A stretch of DNA of 64,000 nt from contig NZ_JARUQS010000002.1 of assembly GCF_029767755.1 (NCBI RefSeq), positions 62,808 to 126,807 of the forward strand. Direction: 5' to 3'. This DNA comes from Thiomicrorhabdus sp. zzn3 (GTDB lineage Bacteria; Pseudomonadota; Gammaproteobacteria; Thiomicrospirales; Thiomicrospiraceae). The stretch's first letter is position 1. Each line of letters begins with the position of its first letter. The notes below the pieces were generated by a model. That model was not told the DNA's origin, made no database searches, and saw only the letters and a program-made list of their open reading frames with translations. Positions 45,904 to 54,355 of the stretch are shown here, piece by piece. The position numbers were made by a program, and so were the translations under genes.

Positions 45904-45932
45904 TATGGCGAAGCCGTGACGGCTTCGCCATA
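45904..45932. terminator. Perfect 13-bp hairpin after purT
   Basis: TATGGCGAAGCCG (45904-45916), TGA, CGGCTTCGCCATA (45920-45932). Exact inverted repeat with a three-base loop eight bases after the purT stop. There is no T tract, so its role as a terminator or mRNA 3' end stabiliser is inferred. Confidence 0.55.
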
Positions 45933-46189
45933 TCAAAATATTGACATGAGAAACGCCTGCATGGACTGAGTTCCCGCCTCTCTCCTGTCGAGCATCCTGT
46001 CTCATTAACAAACATAAACTCCCACAAAATCAATTAATTAAGCACCCCCCTCTTTTTCCTTCCCTGACAACCCAAGATTCATCCTACTTCTTGGCACGCT
46101 CTCTGCTGTACGGCAAGAAACGACATAACTTTAACGTTAAATAGGCATTTTTTGCCGATTGCATTAAAAAACACACAAGGGAACGCATC

Positions 46190-46621
46190 ATGACGACAAA
46201 TAACTATGAATCGAAAGCGCAAGCTCCGCTGCTGCAAGAATATCAACGCAATCAGGAAATGGAGCAGCACCTGGCCGAAAATCCTCGCAAAACGGTACTG
46301 CTGCTGCTTCAAGGCGCGGTAGACAAGGGCAATCTGGCAAAAATCTGCCACCAAAGCAATGCCTTAGTGGAAAAAGGGTTTCATTTGGGGCGCATGACCA
46401 CCATTCTAGATGCCCTGCGTGACCGCCTGAAATTCACCCAGGACACGCCTCTGGCTTATGACCTGGAGGAGCTTTACCGTTATGCAGACCAATGCATTCA
46501 AGAAGCGGTATTTGAAAAAGAGACATTTTACTTGGAAAGCGCGGTTGAAATTTTGACGGAACTGCGTGATGCTTGGATGCAAATGATGCAGCAAACCGGA
46601 CAGCTTCCGGAACAGGCTTAA
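46190..46621 (+). CDS. FliS-like flagellar export chaperone (isolated)
   Basis: 143 residues, predicted all-helical. The opening EYQRNQEMEQHLAENPRKTVLLLLQGAVD matches the FliS pattern (YQ...nPhkli..Ly.ga), and KICHQSNALVEKGFHLGRMTTILDALRDRL, DLEELYRYADQCIQEA and LTELRDAWMQM follow the rest of the family to its conserved ELRDAW end. FliS binds the flagellin C-terminus before export. No flagellar gene is near, so this may be a second, diverged copy or an adaptor for another substrate. Good ribosome binding site (AAGGGAAC) and its own terminator. Confidence 0.7.
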   Translation: MTTNNYESKAQAPLLQEYQRNQEMEQHLAENPRKTVLLLLQGAVDKGNLAKICHQSNALVEKGFHLGRMTTILDALRDRLKFTQDTPLAYDLEELYRYADQCIQEAVFEKETFYLESAVEILTELRDAWMQMMQQTGQLPEQA

Positions 46622-46646
46622 CTTTTTATCTCTCCTTTTTGATTTA

Positions 46647-46675
46647 GCCGGTTGCCTATGCAACCGGCTTTTTTA
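46647..46675 (+). terminator. Rho-independent terminator after FliS-like gene
   Basis: GCCGGTTG (46647-46654), loop CCTATG, CAACCGGC (46661-46668), then TTTTTTATTT. Confidence 0.9.
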
Positions 46676-46818
46676 TTTACACTTTCCGCTAACTTGCTTT
46701 GAGCGCTTCACTCAAAGCCATCAGGCCTCGTTACAGCCCTTTACGCCGCCTTAAACAAAGACACAAACCCTTTCAATATCAATAGGTTAATAAAATCATT
46801 AAGAAATAATTAATATTT

Positions 46819-46845
46819 TTAGCACTCACTTGCATAGAGTGCTAA
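46819..46845. promoter_or_regulatory. CIRCE operator (HrcA site) upstream of rpoH
   Basis: TTAGCACTC, exactly nine bases, GAGTGCTAA: a perfect match to the CIRCE consensus, the binding site of the heat-shock repressor HrcA. It covers the likely -35 element of the rpoH promoter. Confidence 0.92.
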
Positions 46846-46859
46846 AAATTTGTTATATT
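46830..46859 (+). promoter_or_regulatory. Probable rpoH promoter overlapping CIRCE
   Basis: TTGCAT (46830-46835) inside the CIRCE spacer, an 18-base spacer and TATATT (46854-46859). Transcription would start near 46866, leaving a short leader of about 30 bases, unlike the long structured thermosensor region of E. coli rpoH, which reaches into the coding sequence. Confidence 0.6.
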
Positions 46860-46896
46860 GCAGTTATCGAAATGACGTTTATGGAGGAAATCAAAG

Positions 46897-47793
46897 ATGA
46901 ACGCTCTGGTTTCAAACTCACAAACTCAACCACGTGCAGTGGCAGCCCATTTACCGGCAGCAGGTGCTTTTTCGCATGAATTAACACCAGGACAAAACCT
47001 GGACAGTTATTTGCGTACCATTCAAAGCATTGACAAGCTCAGTGCCGAAGAGGAACGCGAGTTAGCTGAAAAATTGTACTACCACAAAGACTTGGATGCG
47101 GCTCGTCAGCTGATTCTGTCTTCACTGCGCTATGTCGTGCCGGTTGCCCGCTCATACAGCGGTTACGGCCTGCCACTGGGTGACATCATTCAGGAAGGTA
47201 ACATTGGCCTGATGAAAGCGGTAAAACGCTTTAATCCGGAAGAAAACGTGCGCCTGATGACCTTTGCAGTTCACTGGATTCGCGCCGAGATCAACGAATA
47301 CGTCATCAAAAACTGGCGTATCGTTAAAACCGCGACCACGAAAGCGCAACGTAAACTGTTCTTTAAACTGCGCAGTACCAAAAAGTCACTGGAGTGGTTT
47401 GGCGACAAAGATGCCGACGCGGTCGCCCAAGAACTCGGCGTGACTCGCCAGGACGTACTGGAAATGGAAAGCCGACTGTACGGCAAAGACATTTCCGTAG
47501 ATCAACCTGCGGATGAGGACGATCACACGACCTTCCCGGTACTGATCAGCGAAAATGCCGATCCGGAAACCGCCCTGGTGCAAGAAAACCAGGCGGAATA
47601 TGAAATGGCACGCATGCAAGCGGCGCTGCAAACACTGGATGCGCGTAGCCGTGATATCTTGCAAAAACGCTGGTTAAGCGATAAAAAAGTCGGGTTGAAA
47701 GAACTTTCGGCAGAATATGGCGTTTCAATGGAGCGTATTCGTCAGGTTGAAAAACAAGCCTTGAACAAACTGAAAAACTTGTTAGTCGCTTAA
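46897..47793 (+). CDS. rpoH: RNA polymerase heat-shock sigma factor RpoH (sigma-32)
   Basis: Directs transcription of heat-shock genes. 298 residues with region 1.2-2 (LDSYLRTIQSIDKLSAEEER; YSGYGLPLGDIIQEGNIGLM; FAVHWIRAEINEYVIKNWRIV), the RpoH box QRKLFFKLR that distinguishes sigma-32, region 3, and region 4 helix-turn-helix (GLKELSAEYGVSMERIRQVEKQALNKL). ATG preceded by GGAGG at nine bases. Upstream is a perfect CIRCE element, so the HrcA and sigma-32 circuits are linked here. No ftsX/ftsE genes precede it, unlike in E. coli. A palindrome-derived terminator follows. Confidence 0.97.
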   Translation: MNALVSNSQTQPRAVAAHLPAAGAFSHELTPGQNLDSYLRTIQSIDKLSAEEERELAEKLYYHKDLDAARQLILSSLRYVVPVARSYSGYGLPLGDIIQEGNIGLMKAVKRFNPEENVRLMTFAVHWIRAEINEYVIKNWRIVKTATTKAQRKLFFKLRSTKKSLEWFGDKDADAVAQELGVTRQDVLEMESRLYGKDISVDQPADEDDHTTFPVLISENADPETALVQENQAEYEMARMQAALQTLDARSRDILQKRWLSDKKVGLKELSAEYGVSMERIRQVEKQALNKLKNLLVA

Positions 47794-47830
47794 TACACAA
47801 ATTTTATGGCTTTTCTGCCTTCTTAAACTC

Positions 47831-47874
47831 AACAGGCCTGTTCAGATTCGTTAGAATTTGAACAGGCTTTTTTA
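47831..47874 (+). terminator. rpoH terminator using half of a palindrome copy
   Basis: AACAGGCCTGTTCA (47831-47844) is a full palindrome copy. Its right half starts a longer hairpin: GCCTGTTCAGATTC (47836-47849), GTTA, GAATTTGAACAGGC (47854-47867), 14 pairs with one G-U, followed by TTTTTTATTT. Confidence 0.85.
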
Positions 47875-47898
47875 TTTACGCGATCATGGACTCAAACC

Positions 47899-48651
47899 AT
47901 GCCCTACCCTTCCAGAGAACCTCTAGAGGAACGTATCACTCATCCGGATTCAGCGATAGCACAACCGGCTTCAAACCGTAGCAAGGACTTGCGTTTCACA
48001 GTGCGCGAAACCTTTGTGATCGCAATACTCATGGCCTCTATGGCCGGCTACATTAACAGCGCCATGCTCATCGAGTTCGGCCTGCCCGTCAGCCAAATGA
48101 CCGGGGTCGCCTCGCAACTCAGTGACGTGCTGGCACACCTCGACGCTTCCGAACTGCTGATACCATTAATGATTCTCGGCGGCTTTATCTTCGGTGCATT
48201 TATGTCCGGCTTCATGATCGGCAGAGCCCACTACCAAACCACCGCCAGCTACGGGCACGCCCTTCTGTTAAACAGCGCCATTCTCGCCAGCGCAACCGCA
48301 CTGAGCTTTCTGCAGTCGGAACTTTCATTACTGCTCAGCGCCATCGCCTGCGGGTTGCAAAATGCCCTGGTGGCCAGCTATCGCGGCCTGCAAATGCGCA
48401 CCACCCACATGACCGGCATTGTCACCGATCTCGGCGTGCACCTGGCTCATCGCCTGCAAAGTCGCGAACCTTGGCCTTGGCAAGCCAGTCTGTTGGTGGT
48501 GCTCTTGGTCAGCTTTATTCTCGGTGGCATTTTCGGGATCTTTGCCTATCGCGCTTTTCCAAACTGGTCTCTGCTGTTACCCGCCGTCTTATCAGGCCTG
48601 CTCGGTTTGCTTTACCTGCATTATTTCTATCGCTCCGGTAAACAAGCTTAA
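47899..48651 (+). CDS. YoaK/DUF1275 family membrane protein
   Basis: 250 residues with about six membrane helices after a polar N-terminal tail of ~35 residues. The DUF1275 pattern is clear: ASMAGYINSAMLIEFGLPVSQMTGVASQLSD, GGFIFGAFMSGFMIG, CGLQNALVASYRGLQMRTTHMTGIVTDLGVHL. The family's transport function is not established. Codons near the C-terminus contain a CAGGCCTG copy (48592-48604). It stands alone between rpoH and ovoA. Confidence 0.88.
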   Translation: MPYPSREPLEERITHPDSAIAQPASNRSKDLRFTVRETFVIAILMASMAGYINSAMLIEFGLPVSQMTGVASQLSDVLAHLDASELLIPLMILGGFIFGAFMSGFMIGRAHYQTTASYGHALLLNSAILASATALSFLQSELSLLLSAIACGLQNALVASYRGLQMRTTHMTGIVTDLGVHLAHRLQSREPWPWQASLLVVLLVSFILGGIFGIFAYRAFPNWSLLLPAVLSGLLGLLYLHYFYRSGKQA

Positions 48652-48771
48652 ACAACTCGACAAGAGTTGTCGTTTTAACGAACAACACTAGCCTAGCGGA
48701 TAGGTCGTTGTTTGCCGACGATTTTATTAGTATGATCGTAGCAAGCGTTTTTTGATTATCGGGAGCCTCTC

Positions 48772-50988
48772 ATGCAGGATCATGCCACGGACGTTGCATC
48801 AACGCCCACCTCCTTGCCACCTCACGCTTCAGAAGCATCCAAGCGTCTGAGCCGAGACGATCTGATTACCCAGTCCCCAATTCTCAACGACGGCGATGTC
48901 GAAACTAAGCGTGCCGAAATCAAACGCTACTTTAATCTGACTTACGACGCCTATGAAGCGCTGTTCGATACCCTAAAAACCGATTCCGCTTTCTACGAAC
49001 GGCCCTGCTCCCTGCGCCACCCGCTGATTTTTTACTTTGGCCATACCGCCACTTTTTTCACCAATAAGCTAGTGCTGGCTAAACTGCTGCCCAAACGCAT
49101 TAACCCAAAAATCGAATCCCTGTGCGCCATCGGGGTTGATGAAATGTCCTGGGATGACCTCAATGATGCCCACTACGATTGGCCCAGTGTCGATGAAGTT
49201 CGCATTTACCGTCGTCATGTCCGAGCAGCGGTTAACGATCTGATCGACAGTATGAAATTCACCTTGCCGATCGACTGGAACAGTCCGATTTGGCCAGTGA
49301 TGATGGGCATCGAACACGAGCGCATCCATTTGGAAACCTCCTCGGTGCTTATCCGCCAACTGCCATTGAGTTCAGTGCAGCCGCATCCGCTGTTTCCAAT
49401 TTGCCCACACTCAGGCAAAGCGCCAGAAAACCGCCTTATCGATGTGCCAGCCGGAGCAGTCGATATCAACCACCAAGACCCGGCTGAAACTTATGGCTGG
49501 GATAACGAATACGGTGAACACCACGCTGAGATCGCCTCTTTTAAGGCCGCACAATACCTGGTTTCGAATAAAGAGTATCTGGCCTTTGTCGAAGCCGGTG
49601 GTTATCAAACCGATGCATTCTGGAGTGAAGAGGGCAACCGCTGGCGCGAATTCACCCCCGATAAACACCCCACTTTCTGGGTACAAAAAACCGATTTGAA
49701 TGGCGAGCCAGAGTGGTGGCTGCGCTGCATGACTCAAGAGATTCCGATGCCGTGGAACTGGCCGGTGGAAGTCAATTTCCTCGAAGCCGAAGCCTTCTGC
49801 AAATGGAAAGCCAAGCTCAGCGGCCAAGCGATTCGCCTTCCGAGCGAAGACGAATACCTGCGTCTGCGCGATCACACCCATGCGCTGGCGTTACAGGATC
49901 AGGCGAATATCAATCTGCAGGAATATGCCTCTTCCACGCCGGTGGATCAGCATCCGCACGGTGACTTCTTTGATGTGGTCGGCAATGTCTGGCAATGGAC
50001 GCAAACGCCGATCTATCCGTTTGACGGATTTAAAGTGCACCCTCTGTATGACGACTTCACCATGCCGACCTTTGACAATAAACACAATATTTTCAAGGGC
50101 GGCTGCTGGATCTCGACCGGAAACGAAATAAACGGTCATTCGCGTTATGCGTTCCGCCGTCACTTCTTCCAGCACGCCGGTTTCCGCTACATTGAATCGG
50201 CCGCACCGGTACAAACCGAATTCTCGACCTATGAAACCGATGAAGCGGCCGCGCAATACTGCGAATTCCATTACGGCGAGCGCTATTTTGATGTGGACAA
50301 CTTTCCACAGGCCTATGCCAACCTCGCCATTGAGCAGATGCACTCCGATCCGACCTTCAGCGGACGCAGCGACCTCAAAGCATTGGAAATCGGCTGCTCG
50401 GTCGGTCGTGGCTGCTTTGAGCTGGCCCGCCATTTCGCAGCTGTGACCGGGCTCGACTTTTCGGCACGCTTTATTCAGATTGCCGAGCGTATGAAACAAC
50501 AGGGATCAATTCGTTACACCATTCCGCAGGAAGGCGAGATTATGGCGTTTAAAGCGCAATCACTCGACAAACTCGGACTGGGAACCGTAGCCGAAAAGTG
50601 CCAATTTATGCAACAGGATGCCACCAACCTCAAGCCGCATTTTACCGGCTACGACCTGATTATTGCCGCCAATGTCATTGACCGCCTCTACGATCCGGGC
50701 AAATTTCTAGGCATGATCCACGAACGCCTTAACCAGGGAGGCCTGCTGATTCTGACCTCCCCCAATAGCTGGGACAGCGCCTTTACCGAACCGTCGCGCT
50801 GGCTGGGTGGCTACAAGGATGCGCACAGCGGAGAAAACGTCACCACGTTGGAGGGCTTGCATGCCTTGCTCGATGCTGAATTCGAATCGGTTGGCCAACC
50901 AATGGACCTGCCGTTTGTGATTCGCGAAACCGCACGCAAATTCCAGCACAGCGTGGCCGAAGTCACGGTGTGGAAAAAGCGTGGATAA
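48772..50988 (+). CDS. ovoA: 5-histidylcysteine sulfoxide synthase / methyltransferase OvoA
   Basis: First and last enzyme of ovothiol A synthesis: a mononuclear iron sulfoxide synthase joins Cys to His, and the C-terminal domain methylates 5-thiohistidine. Domains in order: DinB-like (about 45-200) with metal-ligand histidines including HERIHLETS; formylglycine-generating-enzyme-like fold (about 215-475; GNVWQWTQTPIYPFDGF, FKGGCWIST, RYAFRRHFF); SAM methyltransferase (about 520-738; LEIGCSVGRGCFELARHF). Length 738 is typical for full-length bacterial OvoA. Followed after 30 bases by a PLP-dependent lyase that fits the missing middle step. Confidence 0.93.
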   Translation: MQDHATDVASTPTSLPPHASEASKRLSRDDLITQSPILNDGDVETKRAEIKRYFNLTYDAYEALFDTLKTDSAFYERPCSLRHPLIFYFGHTATFFTNKLVLAKLLPKRINPKIESLCAIGVDEMSWDDLNDAHYDWPSVDEVRIYRRHVRAAVNDLIDSMKFTLPIDWNSPIWPVMMGIEHERIHLETSSVLIRQLPLSSVQPHPLFPICPHSGKAPENRLIDVPAGAVDINHQDPAETYGWDNEYGEHHAEIASFKAAQYLVSNKEYLAFVEAGGYQTDAFWSEEGNRWREFTPDKHPTFWVQKTDLNGEPEWWLRCMTQEIPMPWNWPVEVNFLEAEAFCKWKAKLSGQAIRLPSEDEYLRLRDHTHALALQDQANINLQEYASSTPVDQHPHGDFFDVVGNVWQWTQTPIYPFDGFKVHPLYDDFTMPTFDNKHNIFKGGCWISTGNEINGHSRYAFRRHFFQHAGFRYIESAAPVQTEFSTYETDEAAAQYCEFHYGERYFDVDNFPQAYANLAIEQMHSDPTFSGRSDLKALEIGCSVGRGCFELARHFAAVTGLDFSARFIQIAERMKQQGSIRYTIPQEGEIMAFKAQSLDKLGLGTVAEKCQFMQQDATNLKPHFTGYDLIIAANVIDRLYDPGKFLGMIHERLNQGGLLILTSPNSWDSAFTEPSRWLGGYKDAHSGENVTTLEGLHALLDAEFESVGQPMDLPFVIRETARKFQHSVAEVTVWKKRG

Positions 50989-51018
50989 CTTCCCGTCACA
51001 CTAAGTAAGGGGGTCGTC

Positions 51019-52203
51019 ATGCCCGACAGTTCAAGTGTTTTTAGCCAAGCCTTATCACGCCAGGGCACTAACGCAGAGAAATACGAACTGCGCAAAACCC
51101 TGTTCGGACGCGATGACGTCTTGCCGATGTGGGTGGCGGATATGGATCTGCCCACCCCCGACTTCATTCTCGACGCCCTCAAACAGCGGCTGGAGCACCC
51201 GATTTTGGGGTATACGGTCACGCCGGACTCCGTCTATCAGGCGATCATTGACTGGCAGGCGCAGCACGGCTACAAAGTGGAGAAATCGCAGATCGTCTTT
51301 ACCCACAATGTCGCCAACGGTTTCTTTATGGCGGTGTCCGCCTTTACCCATCCGAGCGACGCGGTGCTGGTTCAGCCGCCGGTGTATCCGCCCTTTTTAA
51401 GCGCTCCGCCGCTGAACGTTCGCAAGGTCGTGGAAGCGCCCTTGGTGCTGATCAACAACCGCTATCAGATCGACTTTGCCGCCTTTGAACGCGCCATTGT
51501 CGATCATTCGGTCAAGCTGTTCCTGTTGTGCAATCCGCAGAACCCTTCCGGCCGGGTATGGCAGCGTGACGAACTGCAACGGCTTGCGGAGATCTGCCTG
51601 CGCCACGAAGTCATTATGGTCTCCGACGAAATTCATTCCGATCTCGTCTATTCCGGACACCGACACACACCGTTGGCGAGTTTATCCACAGCTATTGCAC
51701 AGGCCACCGTCACCCTGAGTTCGCCGGGCAAAACCTTCAATCTCGGCGGGCTGCAGATCGGTTACGCGCTGATCGCCAACCCCGAACTCAAAGCCGCTTA
51801 TCTCAAAGTGTGCAATGCGGTCTCCATCCACGAACTCAACCTGTTTGCCATGCACGCCTTACGGGCGGCCTACAGCGAACAGGGAAAAGCATGGCGCGAT
51901 CGTCTTTTAAAACATTTCTCCAACAATATTGACCGTCTGCAAACATTTTTTTACGAACACCTGCCTGACGTTAAAGTCATGCGCCCGGAGGCCTCTTATC
52001 TGGTCTGGCTCGATTTCCGCCAGCGCTTTAGCGATCATGCCCGCCTCAAAGAGTGGCTTATCGATCATGCCAAACTGGGACTCAGTGACGGACAAACCTT
52101 TGGCGGAGAAAGCCAAGTCGGCGACGGTTTTATGCGCATCAATCTGGCGGTTTCGGAAGACTCTCTGGAAACGGCGCTGCAACAGATCAAACAGGCGCTT
52201 TAA
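51019..52203 (+). CDS. ovoB: PatB/MalY-type C-S lyase, probable OvoB
   Basis: Fold-type I PLP enzyme, 394 residues: VLPMWVADMDLPTPDFI at the N-terminus, CNPQNPSGRVW, VSDEIHSDLVYSG and the PLP lysine in SSPGKTFNLGGLQIGYA. Generic annotation would be cystathionine beta-lyase. Because it directly follows ovoA with a strong ribosome binding site (AAGGGGG), the better call is the sulfoxide lyase OvoB, which cleaves the OvoA product to 5-thiohistidine, pyruvate and a sulfenic acid fragment. This assignment rests on context; sequence alone cannot exclude a general C-S lyase. Confidence 0.75.
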   Translation: MPDSSSVFSQALSRQGTNAEKYELRKTLFGRDDVLPMWVADMDLPTPDFILDALKQRLEHPILGYTVTPDSVYQAIIDWQAQHGYKVEKSQIVFTHNVANGFFMAVSAFTHPSDAVLVQPPVYPPFLSAPPLNVRKVVEAPLVLINNRYQIDFAAFERAIVDHSVKLFLLCNPQNPSGRVWQRDELQRLAEICLRHEVIMVSDEIHSDLVYSGHRHTPLASLSTAIAQATVTLSSPGKTFNLGGLQIGYALIANPELKAAYLKVCNAVSIHELNLFAMHALRAAYSEQGKAWRDRLLKHFSNNIDRLQTFFYEHLPDVKVMRPEASYLVWLDFRQRFSDHARLKEWLIDHAKLGLSDGQTFGGESQVGDGFMRINLAVSEDSLETALQQIKQAL

Positions 52204-52238
52204 GGCCAGAAATACAAATCCAAAACGGATATGAAACT

Positions 52239-52254
52239 CAACAGGCCTGGTGAG
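52239..52254. repeat. CAGGCCTG palindrome after ovoB
   Basis: CAACAGGCCTGGTGAG, 36 bases after the ovoB stop, just before the convergent tRNA-Arg. Left flank GAAACT matches other copies (AAACT at the rpoH and barrel-gene copies). Confidence 0.75.
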
Positions 52255-52263
52255 AAAATGAAA

Positions 52264-52338
52264 TGGCGCGGCCACCAGGACTCGAACCTGGAACTGCCCC
52301 TTAGGAGGGGGCCGTTATATCCCTTTAACTATAGCCGC
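52264..52338 (-). tRNA. tRNA-Arg (CCT)
   Basis: Read on the minus strand: GCGGCTA acceptor, D arm TAGTTAAAGGGATATAAC, anticodon stem-loop CCCC-CTCCTAA-GGGG with anticodon CCT, T arm GGTTCGAGTCC and encoded CCA. About 75 bases; closely follows the pattern of E. coli tRNA-Arg(CCU). Confidence 0.95.
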
Positions 52339-52394
52339 GCAGAGGATAGGTTGCAAACCCAAGCGCGCCCATTTTAACAGTTTTTGCAGCGGAG

Positions 52395-53015
52395 TTAAGG
52401 CGTCGCGACCAACAGGTTCAACGCCAAAATGACAAACAGTCCGCTTGTCAGTCTGTTTAAACGCTTTTGCGCAACTTCCGAACACAGCCACTTGCCCAGC
52501 CAGGATGCAAGCAACGCAATCGTAGAAAAAACAACCAGGGTGGTCACAATCACCAAAAAACCCAACAACATCGTCTGTGACCAGACCGCTTGTTGACTAC
52601 TTGAAATGAACTGCGGTAAAAACGCGAGGAAAAACAGCGTCACTTTAGGGTTAGTCAAGTTCATCCACACCCCTCTAAGGTAAAGTGTTCTTGGCGCTAA
52701 CACCTCAACCTCGCGAGAAACCTTCAATTGAGCGGCGTGAAACAGCTGCCAAGCCAAATAGAGGAGATAAGCCGCTCCGAGTATTTTCAACACGGTAAAG
52801 CCCCAGACAGAAGTTTGCAACAGTGTGGCGATCCCTAAGGTCACGGCCGCCGTATGTCCAACCAAGCCCGTGCATAAGCCCAAAGTCACATAGATCCCAG
52901 CTGATGCACCGTGTTGCGCAGACTGGTTTAATACATAGAGATTATCAGGCCCTGGAACGAGGCAGATGACCGCCGTCGCTAGCATAAAGGCCATTAACAC
53001 TTCAATCGAGATCAC
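52395..53015 (-). CDS. LysE/RhtB family amino-acid exporter
   Basis: 206 residues with about six membrane helices. Family signature near the N-terminus: AVICLVPGPDNLYVLNQSAQHG, then GLCTGLVGHTAAVTLG, and GVWMNLTNPKVTLFFLAFLPQF in the middle. Members export amino acids or homoserine lactone-like metabolites; the substrate cannot be read from sequence. Downstream, on the same strand, is tRNA-Arg. Divergent from the CPxCG protein gene. Confidence 0.9.
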   Translation of the reverse strand: MISIEVLMAFMLATAVICLVPGPDNLYVLNQSAQHGASAGIYVTLGLCTGLVGHTAAVTLGIATLLQTSVWGFTVLKILGAAYLLYLAWQLFHAAQLKVSREVEVLAPRTLYLRGVWMNLTNPKVTLFFLAFLPQFISSSQQAVWSQTMLLGFLVIVTTLVVFSTIALLASWLGKWLCSEVAQKRLNRLTSGLFVILALNLLVATP

Positions 53016-53070
53016 GCATTCATCCTCTGTGCATGGCGTGCATCAGTTTATCAGAAAAGGAAATCGGTCT

Positions 53071-53259
53071 ATGCTCCAAGATCACCGCGTACAATGCCCT
53101 TATTGCTGGGAGAGCATCGAGATTCTTGTCGATGCCAGTGAAACGGAACAAGACACTATTGAAGACTGCAGCGTCTGCTGCCGTCCGATTCATTTGCGTA
53201 TTCATGTCAGCGAAAACGGCGAAACCACCATTGAAGCGTTGCATGAAGACGAGGTGTGA
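53071..53259 (+). CDS. CPXCG motif-containing cysteine-rich protein
   Basis: 63 residues from the ATG behind AAAAGGA; an open frame begins earlier but would overlap the divergent exporter. Two cysteine pairs (CPYCWESIEILVD and CSVCCRPIH) suggest a zinc ribbon or knuckle. This matches the small CPXCG family found widely in gammaproteobacteria, here with W replacing the usual G after the first pair (CPYCW). Function unknown; it precedes an aldo/keto reductase gene by about 40 bases, possibly in one transcript. Confidence 0.85.
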   Translation: MLQDHRVQCPYCWESIEILVDASETEQDTIEDCSVCCRPIHLRIHVSENGETTIEALHEDEV

Positions 53260-53298
53260 GTTAGCCTGCAATTTTAAAACAGAGACTAAGGAAGCGTA

Positions 53299-54342
53299 AT
53301 GATCTACAACCGCTTGGGACATTCCGATATTGAAGTCAGCCGCATCTGCCTCGGCACCATGACCTGGGGCGAACAGAACAGCCAGCAGGAAGCGTTTGCG
53401 CAGATGGATATGGCGCTCGATTACGGGGTCAATTTTTGGGATACCGCCGAACTCTATGCGGTGCCGCCGCGCGCCGAAACCTATGGCGCCACCGAAACCA
53501 TCATCGGCAATTGGCTCGCTAAAAGCGGACGCCGTGCGGACATCGTCCTCGCCTCCAAAATCGCCGGACCCGGGGAGTTTGTACGCCATATCCGCGGCGG
53601 TGAAGGGCGCTTTAACCGTGAACAGATTCAGCAAGCGCTGGAGGGGTCTCTCAAACGTCTGCAAACCGACTACCTGGATCTCTATCAGCTGCACTGGCCG
53701 GAACGCAGCACCAATTACTTCGGCAAACTCGGCTTTGTCCCGCCGTCACAGCCCGAAGACACCACCGATTTTGAAGAGACGCTGGAAGTGCTCAGCGAAC
53801 TGGTCAAAGCGGGAAAAATCCGCCAGATCGGCCTCTCCAACGAAACCCCGTGGGCGACCATGAAATACCTGCAGATTGCCGAGACTAAAGGACTGCAAAA
53901 AATCGTCACGGTGCAAAACCCTTACAATCTGTTAAATCGCAGTTACGAAGTCGGCATGGCGGAGATTGCCTATCAAGAAGGCGTGCAACTGCTCGCCTAC
54001 TCGCCGCTCGGGTTCGGCGTCCTATCCGGCAAGTACCTTAACGGCCAACGTCCCGACAAGGCGCGAATTACCTTGTATCCGCACTATGACCGCTATCTGG
54101 GTGAAAACGCGGTCAAGGCCACTCAAGCCTATGCCGACTTGGCGAAAGATCACGGTTTAAGCCCGGCGCAGTTGGCTTTAGCCTTTATCAACAACCGCCC
54201 GTTTGTCGCCGCCAATATCATTGGCGCCACCACGCTGGAACAGCTCAAAGAGAACATCGAATCGATTGAGGTAACGCTCAGCGAAGAGGTGCTGCAGGAG
54301 ATTGAACGGATTCACACCCAATACACGATTCCGGCGCCGTAA
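53299..54342 (+). CDS. tas: NADP(H)-dependent aldo/keto reductase, Tas family
   Basis: 347-residue TIM-barrel oxidoreductase. Starts MIYNRLGHSDIEVSRICLGT; catalytic tetrad pieces FWDTAELYAVPPRAETYG (Asp, Tyr), VLASKIAGPG (Lys) and LYQLHWPERSTNYFG (His); cofactor-binding SPLGFGVLSGKYL and ANIIGATTLEQLKENI near the end. PPRAETYG and HWPERSTNYFGKLG are characteristic of the Tas branch. Physiological substrate unknown. Convergent with the mutarotase gene, 13 bases apart. Confidence 0.9.
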   Translation: MIYNRLGHSDIEVSRICLGTMTWGEQNSQQEAFAQMDMALDYGVNFWDTAELYAVPPRAETYGATETIIGNWLAKSGRRADIVLASKIAGPGEFVRHIRGGEGRFNREQIQQALEGSLKRLQTDYLDLYQLHWPERSTNYFGKLGFVPPSQPEDTTDFEETLEVLSELVKAGKIRQIGLSNETPWATMKYLQIAETKGLQKIVTVQNPYNLLNRSYEVGMAEIAYQEGVQLLAYSPLGFGVLSGKYLNGQRPDKARITLYPHYDRYLGENAVKATQAYADLAKDHGLSPAQLALAFINNRPFVAANIIGATTLEQLKENIESIEVTLSEEVLQEIERIHTQYTIPAP

Positions 54343-54355
54343 CGTCTGGCAATGC

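Noticed and set aside
46141-46165. GCCGATTG as a possible FliA (sigma-28) -10 box before the FliS-like gene
   Set aside because: No TAAA element at the required 15-base distance; only shorter spacings are present, so it is not a convincing sigma-28 promoter.
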